Assembly: GCA_949318235.1 (NCBI GenBank)
Contig: OX439133.1
Location: forward strand, 18,882,720-18,946,719
From: Ecdyonurus torrentis
Lineage: Eukaryota; Arthropoda; Insecta; Ephemeroptera; Heptageniidae
Direction of reading: 5' to 3'
DNA length: 64,000 bases
Positions 1 through 12,133 of the stretch are shown piece after piece (the stretch's first letter is position 1; every line of letters starts with the position of its first letter). Under the pieces are notes generated by a model. That model had not been told where the DNA came from and made no database searches. It saw nothing but the letters and a program-made list of their open reading frames with translations. The position numbers and the translations under genes are program-made.

Positions 1-110
1 CTAGTGGCAACTCAGCACTAGCAAATCAGAGAGCTAGTTTACTATCGCTGTCACACAAAAAAATGTGATATTTTTACCACTGTCTTTACCTTTAAAAATA
101 AATTTATGTA
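1..110. mobile_element. Partial MITE (TTACCACTGTCT family)
   Basis: The order aatcagagagct, then atcgctgt, then ttaccactgtct matches the right half of the complete hairpin at 37529-37684. The left half lies before the window. Confidence 0.5.
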
Positions 111-145
111 TACCACCACTTTAGTTCGTTGGTCAGAGCATACAG

Positions 146-368
146 CTCTTTGCAGAGAATCTAAGACATGGTAGTTTTTACTAAGCAGAGCAAGGTGTGG
201 AAATATTGAGATGATCGACCAATGATAACTGGGCGTATCAATTTTTGCGAAACATATCGGTGACGTGTTGCATTTGCATGTATTAAGACACCTCCTTTTT
301 ACCTCCCTCCTGAGTCAGGTAGCCAAAACAAGCAAGCAGGAGAAAGAAAACAGAGCAGATCACACAAG

Positions 369-439
<71 letters not shown>

Positions 440-912
440 GTGAAAGGTTATACATTGAGGTGAGAGTGGACTTCGTTCCACCATGCAAGCGTCAATTCTT
501 GCTTAAGCAGCAAGCAGCACATCACAATGCTCTCTCAATCACTCTCTCTGTCTATTTCACACACTCGCACCCTCACATGCAAACATGCTTACAAATATTC
601 ATCGCTCGCCTGCCACTCGCCTCGTTCATACTGCTTAATTTTTTTCAAAAATAATATAAACATAAAAATAACTATTCTCTCTCTCTTTCTCTCCGTCTTG
701 TATGATCTGCTCTGCTTTCTTTCTCCTACTTGCTTCTTACCTGAATCAGGGGAGGTAAAAAGGAGGTGTGTAAAGACATGCAAATGCAACACATCACCGA
801 TTTGTTTCCCAAAAATTGATACGTCCAGTTCTCATTGGTCGATCATTTCAATATTTCCAAACTTTGCTCTGTTTAGTAAAAACTACCACGTCTTAAATTC
901 TCTGCACAAAAG
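146..912. mobile_element. Palindromic element with GA/CT core
   Basis: Left arm from TGCAGAGAAT is repeated inverted to ATTCTCTGCA near 905. The arms contain matching stretches such as gtagtttttact/agtaaaaactac and agcagatcacacaagacgg/ccgtcttgtatgatctgct. The centre holds a (GA)n array (371-435) and CT-rich DNA. No coding capacity. Lies in SP1 downstream of E3. Confidence 0.65.
371..435. repeat. (GA)n array
   Basis: About 32 GA units inside the palindrome at 146-912. Confidence 0.95.
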
Positions 913-937
913 TTGTATAATCGATGTTAATACTTAC

Positions 938-1143
938 GATCCTTCAACACAGTGAGATGCTGTTACTGCCCAAAGTGAATGAATGATTGATGCTCCACAG
1001 ATATGAGATCCTCTATCTCTTAGACTCAATTGGTGAGGATAAGCTGTAATATTTACAGCTATACCACCAACAATATGCGCCCCTGGACGACGTAGAGCAC
1101 TTTTGTGAGCCTTTTGCGGAAATCCATTAGCCAAACCAATAAC
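938..1143 (-). CDS. SP1 E3: propeptide, IVGG and His57
   Basis: Bounded by acceptor attacag| and donor |GTAAGTATT on the minus strand; 68 codons plus 2 nt. Encodes the activation site GAH|IVGG and the TASHC active-site histidine. Confidence 0.85.
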
Positions 1144-3002
1144 CTGTAATATATTTTAATTCGTCATAGCCTATGACTCATACAATGTATGCATTAATGC
1201 GTTAATGGAGTAGTAAACAACAATGCTGAGCATAGGCCAATTTTTTTAGATAATTTTCTTTGGAAAATCTGTTAATTATTTGTTATTGTTATTATTTTTT
1301 TTTACACACTTGAGAAGCTTATTCAACATATTTAAAGCATCAATGCTTTTAAAAATATTGCATAGTGTTTTTAAACTGGCAAAATGAGTTACTTTCCCAT
1401 ACCACTCATGTTATTGAGTTACCCAACAAAGTGTTGACTTTAACATGAATGCATTGACCGTATAGCCTTTAGAGGTAAAGGTGTAAAAAAAAAAAATAAT
1501 AAGTAACAATTCACTGTAACAAATAATCGTTAAAAAGCTTGCACACAGATTTGCAATGCTTTAATTGTTGTGCAATTAACGGCTATGACGTCAATAAACG
1601 TCGACAATTTAACGATAAAAGCGTAAATGACGTCATAAGCGTTAAAATCACAATGGAATAAACATTTTCCTTGTCCGTTACAAATCTACGATTTTTCTAT
1701 CCAGTCCCAACGCTTGTGACGTCACTAATGTTTTTATCGTAAAAATTTCAAAGCTTAGTGACTTCATAACCGTTGATTCCACAATACTTAAAGCCAGGCT
1801 CGTGAGCTTCTATGTTATTGCCCTTTTTTGTGGTTCAAATTTACGCCACAATCGACAATAAACAAATGTTATATTTGGCGCCACTTCTCAGCCAACACCA
1901 TTTGGCCGAGGCGGTGGCGCCACCATTAATTACTGTATGCTAGAACAATTTCAGCACCATTTCATCAGTACAACATAAGACTTATGTTATATTGTATAAT
2001 AAACTAAATAACATAGCATAAATATTATGTTTTGCTGTATATTTTTTACATTGTTTCTAATTTAGCATTATTTGTGCAATAAATGTGGCAAAAATTACGT
2101 AATTTATTTATTCAGTAATCATAAGAAAGAGAAAAACAAAAGTCAAAGAAAATGCTTACCAAAAGTACTGTTAAAAACAATATTAACTTCATAATAATGG
2201 TTGATTCTATAACAAAGAAAAAACATAAATGATAAAATTTGTTGAAAATTTAAAATTTTTCGTCAAATATATGAAACTGAAGATATGTAGAAAATGTGTA
2301 CTAGTTTTTTTTTTATGATATAAATAAATCATATTTTAATGATTTAGAAAAAAAAGGCATTATCAATGGGGTTTAGCGAAAAGAAGTGCCGCCTAGATAA
2401 CCTTAACAGAGAAGCGACAACCTCATTTTTTAGGCTGAAATCCAATATATTTGTTTTTTGCTTAAGTACCCAAACTTAAATGATAGCATAAGTTAGTAAA
2501 TCGAGAGCTACGCGGCATTTCGGTACTTGTGCAATCTCCGTGGGTGCCTTTTTGGCACATGTGCAATCTACGCCACGCCTACTAATGGCACATCTGTACA
2601 GGCTAAGCTTATAAAGATGTTTCAAAAAAGGTGAGCGCGGAGAATGCACATGTGCCAAAAGGCACCCGCTGAGATTGCACTAGTACTAAAATGCCGCGTA
2701 GCCCTCGAAATACTGTTAGCAAAACAAGAAAGCTCCAATTTTGTGGGTAGCTAATCATTTAGCTTAAAAGTTTGGGTACATTTAGCAGGCCTTTCAAAAC
2801 ATATGTATTGCAGGTCTGCCTAAAACATAAGATTGCCGCTTCTTTGTTAAAGTTTCTCTAGTGCCACATGTATAACGCTGCCATCTATGAATGCTGGTAG
2901 GTATTATAATGATTTAATTTTATACATACTTTGAATTTTTGTCACACTTATCACTAGAAGTTATATTTTTTATTAAAAAGTTATTTTTTTTTAATTCCCT
3001 AG

Positions 3003-3065
<63 letters not shown>

Positions 3066-3381
3066 AATGTGACCTGTTTTACACTGTAAAAGTCATGGAA
3101 CGTAATAAAATTTTTAATCTTTATATATATATTAAGTAAAAAAATAATTTTCAATATTGAAATTCGAAAATACTGAAGGTTTTACATGTATTGCAAAGGA
3201 TTTTTGTATGAAATTTAGTAATGGCAAAATAATGTTATCATTATTTAAAACTTTGGGATAATTTTGGATCTAATATTATAGTGCCTCATACAAATGCGCT
3301 AATTTTATTAGAACTTAACTTTTTGTTTATTTTTTTTTTTTTTTAGTTTAAAATCTTTGTATTTGAAATAATATAAAGTTT

Positions 3382-3445
<64 letters not shown>

Positions 3446-4058
3446 TAATGATATGTTCATAATGACGCATAAATTTACGTTATTTTCACTTAGGAAGCCA
3501 AATGACATGAATTGTTGTATCTTCAAGTGAGAGTTCGTGAATTATCACGTTATTGTAAACAGCTCATTTACCTTCTTTTTTTTTATTAAATATTATTTAA
3601 AAAAAGTTTATAATGCTAATTGCTAAGGCAATATAAAAAAGGATGCATTACTTCAGTTAAGAAATCTTACTTTTTTGCGATAAACATTTTTGAGTTAATA
3701 TGCGCCAGCTAAAATAATGCATTTTATCAAATTATTAACAATAGCTAAAGTAACGTAAGTTGTTTTCAGTTATTTTAGTCTATTTTAAGTTAAATTAGCT
3801 ATGGTTAATAACTTGCTAAAATGTATTATTGTAGCTGCTCATAATAACTCAAAAGTGTTTATCTTAAATAAGTTATGTTTCAAAACTCAAGTAATGCACT
3901 TTTTTTTTTTTTAGAGTGCATACAAAAATACAAATTACATATATGACAATTTTGTTAATATTTGACGAACTAAGTCATTCACCGAGACCCTTAAATATAA
4001 AGCAAACAATAATTACTAATATTTACCAACCGTATTGCTGTAATTCAGAAGTGGTACT
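938..4058 (-). CDS. SP1: secreted trypsin-like serine protease, 5' part only
   Basis: Minus-strand S1-family protease gene cut by the left window edge. Visible exons are noncoding E1 (about 4027-4058), E2 (2160-2206, ATG at 2192-2190) and E3 (938-1143). E2 gives MKLILFLTVLL, a hydrophobic signal peptide. E3 continues with VIGLANG, a propeptide, the mature N-terminus IVGG (about residue 35), CGASII (Cys42) and TASHC with catalytic His57 (residue 75; usual motif TAAHC). Splice sites are canonical (donors GTAAAT, GTAAGC, GTAAGT). E3 is 206 nt and ends in phase 2, as in SP5. Asp102 and Ser195 exons must lie left of position 1: the 937 nt after E3 hold only a repeat. Propeptide ends RRPGAH, so the residue before IVGG is His rather than the usual Arg/Lys. 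Family certain; activity and specificity cannot be judged without the C-terminal half. Confidence 0.82.
1528..1795. mobile_element. TGACGTCA-rich palindromic element, copy 1
   Basis: Contains repeated TGACGTCA-type palindromes (near 1587, 1627, 1718) and shares acgatttttctat and cataaccgttgatt with a second copy at about 48415-48660. Sits in intron 2 of SP1. Confidence 0.5.
1800..1935. mobile_element. GGCGCCA palindromic MITE fragment
   Basis: Ttatatttggcgccac and caccatttggccgag are nearly identical to the fuller copy at 27115-27335. Confidence 0.5.
2160..2206 (-). CDS. SP1 E2: start codon and signal peptide
   Basis: 33 coding nt (11 codons) preceded by 14 nt of 5' leader after acceptor ttatag|. 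Donor GTAAGC. The short exon, phase-0 junction and MK start match the paralogous E2 of SP2, SP3 and SP4. Confidence 0.8.
2385..2875. mobile_element. Foldback element in SP1 intron 1
   Basis: Outer arms share ttaacagagaagcgacaa (inverted near 2855) and gtacccaaactt (2467/2771). The inner arms 2501-2560 and 2645-2709 pair almost perfectly over gctacgcggcattt and ggcacatgtgc. Confidence 0.6.
3005..3062. repeat. (TA)n array
   Basis: About 29 TA units; a similar array lies at 3384-3440. Both are in SP1 intron 1. Confidence 0.95.
3384..3440. repeat. (TA)n array
   Basis: About 28 TA units, in SP1 intron 1. Confidence 0.95.
3641..3912. mobile_element. Palindromic MITE, TGCATTACTT family copy 1
   Basis: Inverted arms start tgcattacttcagttaag and end caagtaatgca; the inside holds ttgctaaaatgtatta and its inverse. 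Other copies: 7125-7316, 12140-12398, 46976-47260, 51170-51292. Confidence 0.6.
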
Positions 4059-4092
4059 GTTAAATATAATGTAATTTTTTCTACCTTTTATA
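4027..4092 (-). promoter_or_regulatory. SP1 core promoter and noncoding E1
   Basis: Read on the minus strand, TATAAAA (4092-4086) is followed 34 nt later by an initiator-like ACAGT (A at 4058), then a roughly 32-nt leader exon ending in donor GTAAATATT (exon edge 4027). The same TATA-initiator-donor spacing recurs upstream of SP2 and SP4. The start site is inferred from spacing and motif only. Confidence 0.6.
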
Positions 4093-4446
4093 CGCAGTTA
4101 AACAATACTATGTCTCATTTTTTCTGACGTTATACATTATACTATTATTGTAAATATTTAAGTTTAAAATAATTATATTTTTATATATAATTCTATAATA
4201 ATGTAGCGTCAATTATACATTTTCTATAAATTATGTACTGTAAAGTAATTTCCTGTATTACAAAATTATAATAAATACTTTTGTTATATAATAAATATGA
4301 TTTATTTTTTTAATGTCTGCGTATACAGTATAAATGACGTTATTTATTTTTTAATTGTACTTATTTGCAAATAATACAAATATATGCTTTATAATTTTTT
4401 TCCTGTCTGTCTTTCTATCTCTCTCTCTCGACATATTCACATATAA

Positions 4447-4720
4447 AGGGTGTTTTTTTTAAAAGCGCGCATTTTAAAACGCCAATTAAAATATGAAGAA
4501 ATAAAATAAACTTTTTATATATCATTTTGTAGCCAAAGGTTAGACATTTTTAAAACTGTTCTTAGAAATAAAATTGAGTGACCGGTTTCCTTGCACCGAG
4601 CGTCAACGAAAAAATGTGTTTTTTTTCCAAACGTCTTTTTTTCTGCAAAAATGATCAGAAATGTGCTTTTTTAACCATCCTTTATTGACAATTAATGGAG
4701 TCTGTTGGCATAAATAAGAT
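4447..4720. mobile_element. Possible mariner-type end remnant
   Basis: Begins aagggtgttttttttaaa and contains agacatttttaaaactgttc, the same order as in the element at 17560-18335. No second terminus or clear transposase frame is seen. Confidence 0.3.
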
Positions 4721-5995
4721 ACCTATAGCACTCTAAACATGTTCTGTGATAAAAATGGAAGGATGGGGCCACATTGGTTTCAGTCTTATGAAACAGCAAA
4801 CAAAATAATTAAAAAAAATACCAAACTAGAAAACCTATCGACGATTAACCTGTTATGGCGCGATATTTTTTTTAAATGTACAATTATATTTTTACTATCT
4901 TTTATTGCAATTTATATATTTTAAATTATTCGCCGTAAAAAGTTATATATAAATTTTTTATATATAGAAAATGAAATATATAAAAATAGTAATAACTGAA
5001 TATCACTTGTATTGTAGTTGCAATATGATCAACTAATGTTTCTTTGTTTATTATTTTTTTTTTAATAATTTTATAAATAAATCTAAATAGAATGTTTTAA
5101 ATAATAGGTTAACTTTAGCTTGTCATAAAAAGGCTTATTTATACAATGATAAATTGAGGCTTTCAAGTTCTAATGGAATCGCTTTAGAAACTAAAAAATT
5201 GCAATAAATCGTACAAAAAAGTAAAAAATAAAAATAAAAAGCACAACTCAAAAAGTATTCAGGACGCGGTGAACGAGCCTCATAGTCAAATTACAAAAGG
5301 TTAATGTATAAAAAGACGACTCCAAAGACGGAGTTAGGCATTGCTGTAAGCTTCAAAGTTGTTATGATTGTATATAGATATCTCCCTTTCTCTCTCTCTC
5401 TTTGACATGGTGATAACACTGATAACACATAATTTTGATCCATGTTTCAATAGCCAAATTTTAAAAAACTTTTAGTTTTTATATATAAAGCAACCCAATC
5501 CCTTATATTTGTTATGAAAATTGCGCACATTTTTCAGATTTGTTCTTTTGACTATATATTTTACCGCTCGTTCACGTCCCATAAATATACGTTATAAGTT
5601 ATGAATTTTACTTTGCGCAATTTTTTTATTTATTTATTTATGATAACTCATTTTTAGCACAATTTGTTCAATACAGCATAATTTATGCTGTACTGTGTAA
5701 TAACTAGGTAGAATTGTTAATAATATATTGCAAAGCTTAATTATTTATGTTGCTCTAATTTGGCATCATTTATGCTAATGACATCAATGCAGCATAAATT
5801 AAAAGTAAATAATTCTTCCCGTGCATATATAAGCATAAATTTTATAATATATCTTTATGCGTATAGCATTATTATTTATGTTCTTATTTAGCAAAAAAAA
5901 TATTTATGCTTAAAATAGTGACAAAAATGCACCATATTTATTTCGCAAAATTTTCTGTGCTGTGGTGGTGAAGTGCAATTTAACGTGTTTTAATT

Positions 5996-6523
5996 AGAGC
6001 TGTAAATTTAAACCGGTTCGAGCACCCGCCCGGGCCAAAATCTTCGGGTGCTCGTTTTTTTGAAAATGGTCAACCCGGGTTTTGAGCTTTTAGCTCGAAA
6101 ACGAGCTTTTTCGAGTTGAGCTCGTGAATGAGTCGTGAAAAAAACGAGCTTTTGAAAATAAATCGAGCTAAAGAACAATTTTTGCAGAAAGCAAAGAAAA
6201 AAAGTTTGTAATTTTTGTTTAAAATGGTGTTTTTAATATTCTATCATGCAAAATAAGCTGTTTAAAATATTATAAAAAATTGTTTTATTTTATTATGCAT
6301 TTTTTATCCTTCAAAAACAATTTTTTCTTAATGAAAATTGAGCTTTTTTCTTCATAGGCTCGAAAGCTTGTTTTTAAACTCGGCTCAAATATCGAGCTTT
6401 CCGAGCTTTGGCTCGTTTTTCGAGTTTAAGCTCGATTTCAAGCTAAACCCGGGTTTCAAGTCAAACCGGGCTAAAAAATTTCAGCCCGGGCTAAAAATAT
6501 TTCGAGTTTTTTACAGCTCTAGT
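5996..6523. mobile_element. GAGCTGTAAA foldback element, copy 1
   Basis: Ends tagagctgtaaa and tttacagctcta are inverted. The interior is unusually rich in TCGAG/CTCGA. A diverged copy lies at 31752-32140 (cttcgggtgctg and cgtgaaaaaaacga shared). Confidence 0.6.
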
Positions 6524-6667
6524 TTTAATTAATAACTCTTAATTTTTTTTTTTTTTTTTGAGGATAACTTTGCATATTTAGGGCAGGGTTTTAAATGGAC
6601 AAAAATACAATCACAATTAGGCGTATACTTAGTAATAACTAATAACCACATTTATCTTACTCATGTG

Positions 6668-6824
6668 AAAAGAAAAGAAAAGAAAAGAAAAGAAAAGAAA
6701 AGAAAAGAAAAGAAAAGAAAAGAAAAGAAAAGAAAAAAAAGGAAAGAAAAGAAAAGAAAAGAAAAGAAAAGAAAAGAAAAGAAAAGAAAAGAAAAGAAAA
6801 GAAAAGAAAAGAAAAGAAAAGAAA
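6668..6824. repeat. (AAAAG)n array
   Basis: About 157 nt of near-perfect pentanucleotide AAAAG with one irregular unit near 6735. Confidence 0.95.
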
Positions 6825-7124
6825 AAAAATTGAAATGAACTAGTTTTATAGACCATTTATTTTGTTTCAAAAATGTTAGGTGCTGTGTTTAATTAACTAA
6901 TAATAATGTGCCCTATGAATAATTAACTTATCTATATTTAATTTTTATTTTTGATGGAGAGAGTGAATAGAGAAAGATAAACTTAGTCCTTTATACAGTG
7001 GAGTAAGTAGCCAGAGATGCTGCTGAAGGTTTCTGACTGACGTCATGAGCTAAAGGGTAGGAGTGGGGATGCGAGAAGGTTTTTTTTCTAAAGAGGGCGC
7101 TACGGACTAACTTGTCTCTATATA

Positions 7125-7316
7125 AACCTTGCATTTAGCAAGCTATTAAAAATAGCCATTTTAGTTTTTTAAGCTTTTTTAAAATTAAAATAGCAATTGT
7201 TAGTACGTAATTTGCTAATGTGTATTTATTTAGCTGCTCATAGTAACCTAAAAGTGATTGATTATTCTAAATAAGTTAGTATTCGTAACTAAAGTAGTGC
7301 ACCAATTTTTAGAGTG
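7125..7316. mobile_element. TGCATTACTT-family MITE, partial copy 2
   Basis: The right half (aaataagttagtattcgtaa, then taatgtgtattt, gtagtgca) matches the family; the left end is missing. Confidence 0.45.
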
Positions 7317-7529
7317 TCTCTACTGGCACTTTGTTTTCTATAAACATCACTTATATGCAGTACATTGAAACAATCAAAAGAGTGAATAAAATCACTAGAA
7401 GTAAACCTAAATCAGTTTATACACTTCTTAATTGTTTAATTAATTTCAATTGTAGAAATTACTTTTTAGGTTTATTAGGATTGTTTACGTGTTAAGTAAT
7501 AGACATAAAATAATTCATGGATATTTCTG

Positions 7530-7535
7530 TTTATT
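7530..7535 (-). terminator. SP2 poly(A) signal AATAAA
   Basis: AATAAA on the minus strand 60 nt past the stop codon; SP3, SP4 and SP5 have one at a similar distance. Confidence 0.6.
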
Positions 7536-7594
7536 TCAGCAAATGCTATAAATAACAATCATCCATTAATAATTGTCATTATAATTTTTAACTT

Positions 7595-7759
7595 TTAAAC
7601 GACATTTCCAGTATTTGTCGTAATCCAAGCTCTCAAAGAAGCCACCTTGGTATAAACTCCATACAAATTTGCCTTTGCACATCCATCTGCCCAAGATGAA
7701 ATTCCAATCTGTTGTTTTACGCCTCCAAGTACAGCTACCAATGGAGCTCCTCTATCTCC
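7595..7759 (-). CDS. SP2 E7: Ser195 exon with Arg at 195
   Basis: 165 nt from acceptor ttcag| to TAA, the same length as E7 of SP3, SP4 and SP5. Begins GGA GAT AGA GGA GCT CCA (GDRGAP): Ser195 is Arg and Gly197 is Ala. Continues with KQQIGISSWADGC and GVYTKV, so the rest of the fold is typical. Confidence 0.88.
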   Translation of the reverse strand, partial: GDRGAPLVAVLGGVKQQIGISSWADGCAKANLYGVYTKVASLRAWITTNTGNVV

Positions 7760-9804
7760 CTGAATTAACATTATAAACATGGGAAAAATAACTGTGTAAT
7801 AGTTATACTAGCTCATTTTTAGCACAATAGAAGACTTTTGCAAACGTAAGTTTAGTGAGAAAGTAAACAATCTCACAGCTCAGCAATACTAATAAAGTGC
7901 TAGCAGATGACTTTGTGTTCCTGTCATGACTTAATATGCTTTCTTATGGGTCAATGAAGCAGCTAAAATTGAGTTAAAATTAATTCTTGGAGCTGAAATT
8001 TTTACTGTACCTTGCTGAGCCTTGAAAATTTTATGTTCCTGAATTTCAATCAATTTGGTTATTAATTATTATTTTCACCCAATTGAATTGAAATCCAGGA
8101 AAAGATAAGCTTTAAAGCTCAGTAACCTATACAATAAAATTTTCAACTCCAAGAAGTTATTTTAAGATGAGTTACAGCTGCTTCATTGTCCCATAAGAAA
8201 GTATGTAAATTTGAGACAGGAACACAGAGTCATCTGCTAAAGCTTTGTTAGTATTGTTTAGCTCTAATTTTTGTTTTGCTTTATCACTAAACCTACTTTT
8301 GCTAGTCTTATATTTGTTCAATCCAACATAATTTATGCTATACAACATAATAACTTTGTTATATAATATTATAGCATAAATATTTTTATAGCATAATTAT
8401 TTATATATTTACAATTTAGCATCAATAATGCTATAATGACATGAATATGCCATAAATTACGATATTTATTCTTTCTGTGTATATATTATGGACACTTACA
8501 CGCTGTTATATTGCATAATACAACTTAAGGGAGTATGTGACCGACTGATATGTTGCAAACTAAATGGTCGTGAATTATAATATAAACACAAAATAAAGCT
8601 GAAATAGTATTTAAAAGTCTTGTTACGTCAAACATGTGAAAACATTATCAAACATTTAAGTTATTCCAATTTTAAGTTAACATGTAAATGTGGACATTTA
8701 AATTTAAGCGGCAAATTTTTTCAAAATTAGATAGTTTTTTAAAATTTAAAATATTATTAAAACTTTTTGCTGAATAAATAATTGTATTTTAAATTTGCTC
8801 GATTTTATTTGAAAATTATAGTTTTGTTGGAAATAACTAATGTACCAAAAATTATTGTGATTTATTAGCGATTTATGGGCCAAGTTGGTCACGTTCTACG
8901 TTAACATAACTGGCACTTGTCACTATGGCAAGGGTATTGAGTTTGATCGGGCAGTTGCCAGTGAACGAGGCTGGCCAAATCCAGTAAAAAAAAACTTGGC
9001 CAAAAGGAGTAACGCCACTTTTAACCACTATGGGTTTCTTATACCTACGGCACTAGTCACTGGATAAAATCAAAAATTAAATACGGTTGGCCTTCTCATT
9101 CTCTAAAGCCTTGCCAGTGATCAACCTAAAGAACCTTGCCAGTGCAGTGTCCTGATTATTTGAAGGTGTCTATTGGATACCTAACTTACATGACATGCAT
9201 CTTTTCCACCATCTTTATATCCAGCACAAAACATCCTATCAGTAGTTCTTCCTGGATAACTAGCCTGGCATACTTCAGTAGATACAACAGGAACAACCAA
9301 GGAATGAAGTGTTATAGATGATATATTGTCTAAAATTATACAATTGAATAATAATTATTCTTATTATTATTTTGCTTGCTCTATACCGCGCACATTGTGG
9401 TGTCAGATGCATCAAATAATCATCAAAATAAAAATAAATACAAAATCAACATGTTGGTGTCTAATTCATGGATAATATAAGGTATGGTAATTACCAATCT
9501 AGCTATTCTAAATAATAAAAAAATTAAGTTGATAAGGGCTTTAAATGATTCACAATCTCACCAGTTGTTTTCCAAGTTCCCCAACCAGTAATAATTGCAT
9601 TTGTACCAACTGGCACTTGCAAATCCGCAACCGGTAACGCAATGAAGCCAATTAGAGCTGAAATAAATTTCAAAATATATGAATATAAAATAATTTAAAC
9701 TTATACGTATCCGATCCGTAGTACTAAAATAAAGATTTTAATCTTTTCATTATAAGTATTCCAATGGAAAGCAAAAAACCTATAAGATTCACCCAGGAAT
9801 ACCC

Positions 9805-9835
<31 letters not shown>

Positions 9836-12102
9836 CACCCAATATTCTATTAAAAAAAAGTTAAATTTTCTTTTAGAATTCAAATAGCAACATTATTAAA
9901 TAAAATAAAAGTTACAAATATTTTTGTCAGCTAAAAATATTCACCACTACCTGCGCATTCCATTTTGCTAAAAATATACAAAAGCTAAGACTTGCTTGAA
10001 TAATATGTAAAGACGTTGATCTTCTTATATTTAAAAATAATCATGTTATTGTATTCATTTCATCTTAAATATGTAGAACACATTTAAGTGCATCTGTTTA
10101 CTCTAAAAAACGAAAAAGGAAGTGCCGAAAAAGGAAACCACGTGACGGTAAAAGTGGGAGAAAAGTTGGTGCCAGCAGCAAGGTAACGTGTGCTTCTGTT
10201 TACTCAAAATGCGGAAAAGGAAGTGCTGGAAGAGGAAACCACGGGACAGTAAAAGTGGGAGAAAACTTCGAGCCAGCAGCAAGCTAACCTTGAGCTGCCT
10301 CCCACTTTCACCATCACGTGGTTTCCTCTTCCGGCCATTTCATTTTCCGCATTTTGAGTAAACAGAAGCACACATTCTTGAACTACCTCCCACTTTAACC
10401 ATCACGTGGTTTCCTCTTCCGGTACTTTCTTTTCCGCATTTTAGTAAACAGACGCACTCCATATGATTTGACGGATACGTTTATTTTTTTTCCCTTTCAC
10501 ATAATGGCAGTTGCAAGTTTATGACGTCATAGCTTGCTTATTTTCACATGTATGGACCAGTTCACTATGACGTCATAAACCTGCAACTGTCATTTTGTGA
10601 ATGGAAAATTAGAATGTAACGACTCCGGCCAAATCAAAATTAAATTTTAGGTATATAAATATATTATTAAATATTTTATATATATATATATATATAAGAA
10701 CACTTTCTGATTTTTTTAATTTTCTGATAACTAACAGGAGAAATTGTTATTAATTACACCTTTTCTTTTTGTTATTACGTTTAAAATATTTCTCGAAATA
10801 CATTTGTATTGTTGTAGATGCAAAATAATTTCACAAGAAACGAAGGCTTTTTGTATAACAGTTTACATGGCACAAAGGTTAAAATTCTTATGATTTATTA
10901 TTATTATTATTTTGCATACGACAAATATATTCTGAGCTGTCGAATATAGTATATAAATTTTATGCTATTACTTTCGTATTGAAATGGTGTTTTAACTTTC
11001 ACTAAAGCAATGTCGTAATCCTTGCTGCTTGCATTGTAAGACGTGTGAATGATTTTTTCAGAAGCATTGTGTATGGTTCCTGAAATCAATCTATATCTGG
11101 AACCAGCTCTGAAAGAAATTAATGCAGCAGCCCTGAAATAAAATAATTTAATATACATATAAGTAATATCATTATTTTTATTAATATATGAAATATGGTT
11201 AATAATTTAATTATATTAATTTTAACAATTACAAAATAATATATATATAATTATATTGAAAAAACATTGAAAAAATTAACATATTTCTTTCCGAAATTAT
11301 TGATTTTTTTTAAGCGGTTAAAAGAGTATTTTCTTATATTATCTATTAAATTTATTTTTAAAAAAATGTTGCGATAAACGCATAAGGATTGGTGATAAAT
11401 GTCAATATATTGGACTACTCGATACTTTTTTGAGGTGATATATATCGATATATCAATACTTAAACCCAACTATCAGTATTCGATACTTTTTGAGCAAATT
11501 CCATAGTAAGTTATTTAAATTTTTAAATAGCAAGCCAGTTTTCACACGCTCTGTTGTATATAAACTAATCATCGTATGTAGCTGGAAGGGCATCTTGTGT
11601 AAACCAAGCAGCAATTTTCACTCACTTCCCCAGCTTAGTCAGCTAGTAGATGCGCTATATAATGAGCCATCGATAGCTATACAGAGCTCTGACTTGTAAG
11701 TAGCCTTGCTGAAGAGTGCTAGGTGAAACTGGTGCTATTTTGTAATAGTGATCATATCACTAAGGTGCTCTTAAAATGTTCCTATAATGGACCACTTGCA
11801 ATAAAATGTTTTTAATTGTTGCAGCAAGTAAGTGAAAATGATTTTTACATAAGAAATGCATTAAGAATTATTCAAATTATTTTAAAAAGTTCGTTCATTG
11901 CAAGTGGTCAATTAGCGGTATATTTTTATTATTATTATTGTTACTATCGTATATTTGGAAGGCATCGATATTTTCCCGATATATCGATATTTTTCTTCGA
12001 TATAATTTAATTACTAATGTTGAGTAGTTTTGAAAATATCCGATATAAAAAGTATCGATACTTTTCTATTTATCGCCGATCCTAATATATCACAAAAAAA
12101 AA

Positions 12103-12133
<31 letters not shown>

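Larger units (their letters stand above)
4100..7520. other. SP1-SP2 intergenic DNA
   Basis: No gene recognised. Holds a mariner-like end, a foldback element, an AAAAG array, and AT-rich DNA with scattered motifs such as gcataatttatgctg near 5680 that recur near 8330, 48750 and 54780. Confidence 0.5.

Noticed and set aside
1..937. Search for SP1 E4 (Asp102 exon)
   Set aside because: No DIAL/DVAL-type coding stretch on the minus strand; the space is filled by the palindrome, so the exon lies off-window.
4739..4924. 61-aa plus-strand frame
   Set aside because: AT-rich with no recognisable motif and no splice or promoter context; probably chance or a transposon remnant.
8885..9067. 60-aa frame with plausible composition
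   Set aside because: Lies in an SP2 intron within a dispersed repeat (ccagtgatc pieces recur at 20820 and 49360); no homology recognised.
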